Made by a program: the position numbers and the translations under genes. Positions 54,286 to 57,563 of a DNA stretch of 57,563 nt are shown here, piece after piece. Source of the DNA: Pseudoruegeria aquimaris (GTDB lineage Bacteria > Pseudomonadota > Alphaproteobacteria > Rhodobacterales > Rhodobacteraceae); assembly GCF_900172235.1 (NCBI RefSeq), contig NZ_FWFQ01000023.1:1-57563 (forward strand). The letters are read 5' to 3'. Below the pieces are notes generated by a model. It was not told the DNA's origin. It worked only from the letters and a program-made list of their open reading frames with translations, and made no database searches. Positions within the stretch are counted from its first letter, which is position 1, and each line of letters begins with the position of its first letter.

Positions 54286-54974
54286 GGCGGGGTGGGGGCC
54301 CCGGTGAGGGTGGCGCGGGTCATGTGGCGCTTGCGGCCGTAGCCGGGGGTGCGCTCCACCGTGAAGCCGGCGGCTTCGAGGCCGCGGCGCACGAAGCCGG
54401 CGGCCGTGTAGGTGGCGGCGCTGCCGCCGGGCGCGGTGTGGCGGGCGACCTCGGCCATCAGCGCTTCCTCCCAGAGCTCGGGGTTGCGCGCGGGTGCGAA
54501 GCCGTCGAGGAACCAGGCGTCGGCCTTGCCTTCCCAATTTGCCAGTTCCCGCCGGGCATCGCCGATGCGGATGTCGGCCGTGAGATCGGGCAGGGTGATC
54601 CGTCGCGCGCCGGCTTCCCATTGTTCCAGGAAGGGATCGGCGATGGCGCGGGCCTCGGGGAAGGCCGCGAGCGCGCGGGCCATCTCCTCGGCGCGCATCG
54701 GGTAGGCTTCGAAACTGGTGAAGGCCAGCGGCCCCTGCTGCCCGCTTTCACGCCAGCAGAGCAGCGCGGCGAAGAGGTTGAGCCCTGTGCCGAAGCCCAG
54801 CTCCGCGATGTGGAAGCCGGGGCGGAAGCGTGCGGGCAGGCCGTTGCCGGCAAGGAAGACGTGGCGCGTCTCGGCGAGGCCGTTTTCCAGCGAGAAATAG
54901 GGATCTTCGAAGCGGCGGGACACCGGCAGCGCGCCGTCGCGCCATTCGAGATTGGCCGTCTGGCTCCGGGGCAT
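54282..54974 (-). CDS. mnmD: tRNA U34 5-methylaminomethyl-2-thiouridine methyltransferase MnmD
   Basis: This 230-residue methyltransferase should carry out the last step of mnm5s2U34 formation in tRNA. The SAM-binding motif is AELGFGTGLN (57-66), then FTSFEAYPM and the family signature WFLDGFAPARNPELW near 150. In E. coli this domain (MnmC1) is fused to the FAD domain (MnmC2); here it stands alone. The divergent FAD gene 55 bases away is probably the matching second half. Confidence 0.9.
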   Translation of the reverse strand: MPRSQTANLEWRDGALPVSRRFEDPYFSLENGLAETRHVFLAGNGLPARFRPGFHIAELGFGTGLNLFAALLCWRESGQQGPLAFTSFEAYPMRAEEMARALAAFPEARAIADPFLEQWEAGARRITLPDLTADIRIGDARRELANWEGKADAWFLDGFAPARNPELWEEALMAEVARHTAPGGSAATYTAAGFVRRGLEAAGFTVERTPGYGRKRHMTRATLTGAPTPP

Positions 54975-55029
54975 GGGATATCCTAAAAGACGTGGGCGAA
55001 CAGGCGGACAATGGCGAAGGCGGTGGGCG

Positions 55030-56070
55030 ATGGCAACGGTTGATGTGACGGTGCGCGGGGCCGGGATTTTCGGGCTGTCGGTGGCCTGGGCCTGCGTGCA
55101 GGCGGGCGCGCGGGTGCGGGTGGTGGATCCGCGCGGCCCCGGAGGCGGGGCCTCGGGCGGGCTCGTGGGTGCGCTGGCGCCGCATACGCCGGAGCGCTGG
55201 AACGCCAAGAAGCAATTCCAGTTCGAAAGCCTGATCATGGCGGAAGACTTCTGGCGCGAGATCGCCGAGGCGGGGGGGCAGGATCCGGGATATGCGCGCT
55301 CCGGGCGGCTTCAGCCGATCGCGGATGCACGCGCGCTGGCCCTGGCGCAGGAGCGTGCCGCGCAGGCCGAGGTGCTGTGGCGGGGCAAGGCCGAATGGCG
55401 CGTGGTGCCGGAAGAGGCGCATGCGGGCTGGGCCCCGCGCAGCCCGACGGGCCTTCTGATCCACGACACCCTGAGCGGACGCATGCATCCGCGGCGCGCC
55501 TGCGCGGCGCTGGCGGCGGCGCTGGCCTCCCGAGGGGCCGTGATCGTGGACGAGGCCGCCGACGAAGGCCGCGTGCTCTGGGCCACCGGCCACGAGGGTT
55601 TGGCGGCGCTGTCGGAAGCGCTGGGGCGCCCGTTGGGGGGCGGGGTGAAAGGGCAGGCGCTGCTGCTGGAGTTCGCCGCACCGCAGGCGCCGCAGCTCTT
55701 CGCCGATTCCCTGCACATCATCCCCCACGCAGATGGCACGGTGGCCATCGGCTCCACCAGTGAGCGGGAGTTCAGCGATCCGGCCTCGACGGACGCGCAG
55801 CTGGATGAGATCCATGCCCGCGCGCTCGCCGCCTTCCCGGTGCTGGAGGGGGCACCGGTGCTGGAGCGCTGGGCCGGGGTGCGGCCGCGGGCGCGCAGCC
55901 GGGCGCCGATGCTGGGGGGCTGGCCGGGGCGGCCGGGGCATTTCATCGCCAACGGCGGCTTCAAGATCGGCTTCGGCATGGCACCGAAGGTCGCGCAGGT
56001 GATGGCGGCGCTGATGCTCGAAGGCCGCGACGACATCCCCGAGGGCTTCCGCGTGGCAGACAACCTCTGA
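55030..56070 (+). CDS. FAD-dependent oxidoreductase, MnmC2/DadA-like
   Basis: This 346-residue flavoprotein has the dinucleotide-binding GAGIFGLSVAW at 10-20 and ASGGLVGALAPH near 42-53. LSGRMHPRRACAAL and GSTSEREFSD follow, and the C-terminus has FIANGGFKIGFGMAPKVAQ. It resembles the FAD half of MnmC and glycine oxidase/D-amino-acid dehydrogenase enzymes. Its position opposite mnmD suggests the MnmC2 role (removing carboxymethyl from cmnm5U34 in tRNA), but substrate is not provable here. ATG 55030 is preferred to a longer frame without an RBS. Confidence 0.82.
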   Translation: MATVDVTVRGAGIFGLSVAWACVQAGARVRVVDPRGPGGGASGGLVGALAPHTPERWNAKKQFQFESLIMAEDFWREIAEAGGQDPGYARSGRLQPIADARALALAQERAAQAEVLWRGKAEWRVVPEEAHAGWAPRSPTGLLIHDTLSGRMHPRRACAALAAALASRGAVIVDEAADEGRVLWATGHEGLAALSEALGRPLGGGVKGQALLLEFAAPQAPQLFADSLHIIPHADGTVAIGSTSEREFSDPASTDAQLDEIHARALAAFPVLEGAPVLERWAGVRPRARSRAPMLGGWPGRPGHFIANGGFKIGFGMAPKVAQVMAALMLEGRDDIPEGFRVADNL

Positions 56071-56080
56071 CGCTCAGGTC

Positions 56081-56128
56081 AATGTTCAGGCCAACATCAA
56101 GGCCAATGTTCAGGCCAATGTTCAGGCG
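56081..56128. repeat. Four tandem 12-bp repeats
   Basis: AATGTTCAGGCC, AACATCAAGGCC, AATGTTCAGGCC, AATGTTCAGGCG: three near-identical units and one diverged unit, between convergent genes and reaching into the last codons of the MaoC-like gene. Confidence 0.85.
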
Positions 56129-56934
56129 GGCGTCGCCTCGGCTTCCATGCAGAGCCGACCGTCTTCCCCGCGCACCCATAGGCTATGCCCCTTGCGGCAG
56201 AGATCGGCCTTTTCGGAATGCATCACCGGCGCCGTAGCCCGGAAACGGAAGGCCGCGAGCGGGCCGAGTTCGGCCTCGGCCTTTTCCATCAGCAGATGCG
56301 CCAGCAGCGGGCCGTGCACCACGAGCCCGCCGTAGCCTTCCACGCGGCGCGCATAGGTTTCGTCGTAGTGGATGCGGTGGCCGTTGAAGGTGAGGGCGGA
56401 GTAGCGAAACAGCAGCGTGGTGTCGAAGCCGCGCCGGGTGGCGCTTTCCTCGTCGGTGGCGGCAGGCCGGGCGCGCGGGGGCGGGGCGGAGGGGTCGGCG
56501 GCCTCGCGGTAGACGAGATCCTGCCATTCGGTGATGCAGAGAACGCCCGCCTGCCGGATCTCGTGGCGCAGGGTGACGAAGGCGAGCGGGCCGCTGCGTC
56601 CTTGCTTGCGGGTTGCGGTTTCCAGCGTGCTCAGCTTCTGTGCCGGCCGGCCGCAGAGCAGCGGCGCATGGAAGGCGAGCCGCCCCCCGGCCCACATGCG
56701 CCGGGGCAGACCCATGTCGGGGATCAGCCCGGTGCCGGTGCGCGGGTGGCCGTCGCCACCGAGGGCCGTGGGTGGCTGCGCATCCCAGAAATAGATCTGG
56801 TGCCAGAAGGGCGGCAGGGCCTCCCCATCGGCGGGGGGCTGCCCGTCGCGCGCAAGGGCCGCGTGGAGCGCGGCGGCGCGGGCCGGATCGAGCGTGCAGG
56901 CAAAGGTTTGGCGTTTTAGGGCTTTCTCTGGCAT
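56122..56934 (-). CDS. MaoC-like hydratase (mesaconyl/itaconyl-CoA hydratase type)
   Basis: This 270-residue double-hotdog protein has an N-terminal FAS1-like dehydratase half and a C-terminal MaoC half with LLFRYSALTFNGHRIHYDET (the Asn/His pair of the hydratase site) and GGLVVHGPLLAHLL. Members of this subfamily hydrate mesaconyl-C4-CoA or related branched acyl-CoA. MWAGGRLAFHAPL near 80-92 marks the first half. The last codons run into the tandem repeat. It is divergent from the VOC gene. Confidence 0.82.
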   Translation of the reverse strand: MPEKALKRQTFACTLDPARAAALHAALARDGQPPADGEALPPFWHQIYFWDAQPPTALGGDGHPRTGTGLIPDMGLPRRMWAGGRLAFHAPLLCGRPAQKLSTLETATRKQGRSGPLAFVTLRHEIRQAGVLCITEWQDLVYREAADPSAPPPRARPAATDEESATRRGFDTTLLFRYSALTFNGHRIHYDETYARRVEGYGGLVVHGPLLAHLLMEKAEAELGPLAAFRFRATAPVMHSEKADLCRKGHSLWVRGEDGRLCMEAEATPA

Positions 56935-56979
56935 GATCCCACCCTATTGGAGGAACACAGGTCATTTGAAGGGGGGAAC

Positions 56980-57375
56980 ATGCCGAGCGTGTCGTCTCTG
57001 GACCATCTGGTACTGACGGTGGCCGATCTCGACGCCACCGTGACATTCTATACCGAGGTGCTGGGCATGGAGGCCCGCAGCTTCACGCCCCAGGGCGGCG
57101 AGCCCCGCACCGCGCTGCATTTCGGTTTGCAGAAGCTGAACCTGCACGTTGCCGGCAAGGAGTTCGAGCCCAAGGCGCAGACGCCGCAGCCCGGTTCGGC
57201 CGACATCTGCTTCCTGTCGGCCAACAGCCTGAAGAGCTGGCTCGTGCATCTCGCAAGCCACGGGGTGAAGGTGGAGGAAGGCCCGGTGCGCCGCACGGGC
57301 GCCACCGGGCCGATCGATTCCCTCTACATCCGCGATCCGGACGGCAACCTGATCGAGATCTCCACCCGTGCCTAG
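56980..57375 (+). CDS. VOC family (glyoxalase-like) protein
   Basis: This 131-residue protein has the paired beta-alpha-beta-beta-beta units of the VOC fold: LDHLVLTVADLDATVTFYTE with the first metal His, then LHFGLQKLNLHV, and the second unit ending DSLYIRDPDGNLIEIS with the metal Glu. Such proteins include glyoxalase I, dioxygenases and resistance proteins; the substrate is unknown. AAGGGGGG precedes ATG 56980. The stop TAG (57373-57375) falls exactly on the IS edge, so the gene may have lost a few C-terminal residues, although the fold looks complete. Confidence 0.82.
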   Translation: MPSVSSLDHLVLTVADLDATVTFYTEVLGMEARSFTPQGGEPRTALHFGLQKLNLHVAGKEFEPKAQTPQPGSADICFLSANSLKSWLVHLASHGVKVEEGPVRRTGATGPIDSLYIRDPDGNLIEISTRA

Positions 57376-57563
57376 GTCGTGGACTCATAATGTCTGATCC
57401 AGAGCCTTGAGCAAGCGAGGTGAAGTGCGGCGAGGAAGTTTGCTGCGGTTTTGAAGTATCGCGTTGCGATGCCGCGGAAGTGTTTGAGACGATTGAAGAA
57501 CCGTTCGACCTTGTTGCGTTCGCGGTAGAGGTCTCGGTCGACGGTCCTGACCACGCGGACGTT
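57372..57563 (-). CDS. IS5-like transposase, C-terminal fragment (second copy)
   Basis: Identical to the fragment at 1-192 in reverse orientation, with the same Y-x2-R-x3-E-x6-K signature. The frame is open to the end of the window. Its stop codon (complement of CTA 57372-57374) shares the CTAG palindrome with the stop of the VOC gene on the other strand. Confidence 0.85.
   Translation of the reverse strand, partial: NVRVVRTVDRDLYRERNKVERFFNRLKHFRGIATRYFKTAANFLAALHLACSRLWIRHYESTT
57372..57563 (-). mobile_element. Right end of an IS5-like insertion sequence, second copy
   Basis: This 192-base block is the exact reverse complement of 1-192. The element continues beyond the window. Both copies point their transposase 3' ends into the window. 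Confidence 0.75.

Overview
The window is a 57.6 kb, GC-rich, gene-dense stretch of an alphaproteobacterial chromosome, most likely from the Rhodobacterales (Rhodobacteraceae or Roseobacter-like). The evidence for this is the heterotetrameric sarcosine oxidase operon in the order soxB-D-A-G, the hom-glpX-recJ-tRNA-Glu block, the slt/dapA/smpB neighbourhood, a free-standing NDUFS4-type complex I accessory gene, DUF5665 and DUF1643 genes, and a family of hairpin-bearing repeats at gene ends. Housekeeping genes (uvrB, recJ, hom, lepA, pnp, rpsO, smpB, dapA, tRNA-Glu) show it is chromosomal. Both window edges are identical 192-bp ends of one IS5-like insertion sequence in inverted orientation, which looks like a contig broken at a repeated IS.

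Layout. 1-192: IS end. 0.36-6.65 kb (+): an RND efflux adaptor and pump, a diheme cytochrome c, and an NAD-dependent epimerase/dehydratase. 6.7-8.05 kb (-): a MYG1-family protein between two perfect 48-bp repeats, and an NDUFS4-like subunit. 8.3-10.5 kb (+): uvrB behind a long palindrome. 10.6-17.6 kb (-): PhnA-like protein, hemerythrin, RcnB-like protein, tRNA-Glu, recJ, isochorismatase-like hydrolase, glpX, hom and a small lipoprotein. 17.7-21.65 kb: a TetR regulator with a candidate operator, pirin, a hydroxyacid dehydrogenase, and a membrane protein fused to a DUF4274 domain. 21.7-25.3 kb (-): a secreted beta-trefoil-like protein and three overlapping TadE/TadG-type genes. 25.6-32.2 kb (+): glutamate dehydrogenase and the sarcosine oxidase operon.

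32.4-36.4 kb: lepA, an entericidin-like lipoprotein, a rhodanese, a YeaQ/GlsB-type membrane protein, a frameshifted Tat-signal MsrB, and a small secreted protein. 36.5-44.5 kb: pnp and rpsO, which are often adjacent, are here separated by a GT2 glycosyltransferase translationally coupled to an NDP-hexose 2,3-dehydratase, then by a CBS-domain gene plus an ArsB/NhaD-type ion transporter behind a leader that can fold into stable RNA. 44.6-49.3 kb (-): RTX protein, DUF5665, DUF1643, aromatic/aspartate aminotransferase, sulfurtransferase and smpB. 49.4-53.3 kb: two coupled cytochromes c, dapA, and a soluble lytic transglycosylase. 53.4-57.4 kb: EamA transporter coupled to mnmD, a divergent MnmC2-like FAD oxidoreductase, a MaoC-like hydratase, and a VOC protein whose stop codon lies on the IS boundary.

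How the genes work together. Glutamate dehydrogenase and sarcosine oxidase fit the use of methylated amines and amino acids. The IS, the hairpin repeats and the small island between pnp and rpsO are the main signs of rearrangement. I found no CRISPR array, phage, or recognisable defence system. The most interesting items are the 2,3-dehydratase/GT2 pair, the structured leader of the CBS-transporter operon, the DUF4274 fusion, the palindrome before uvrB, and the hairpin repeat family.
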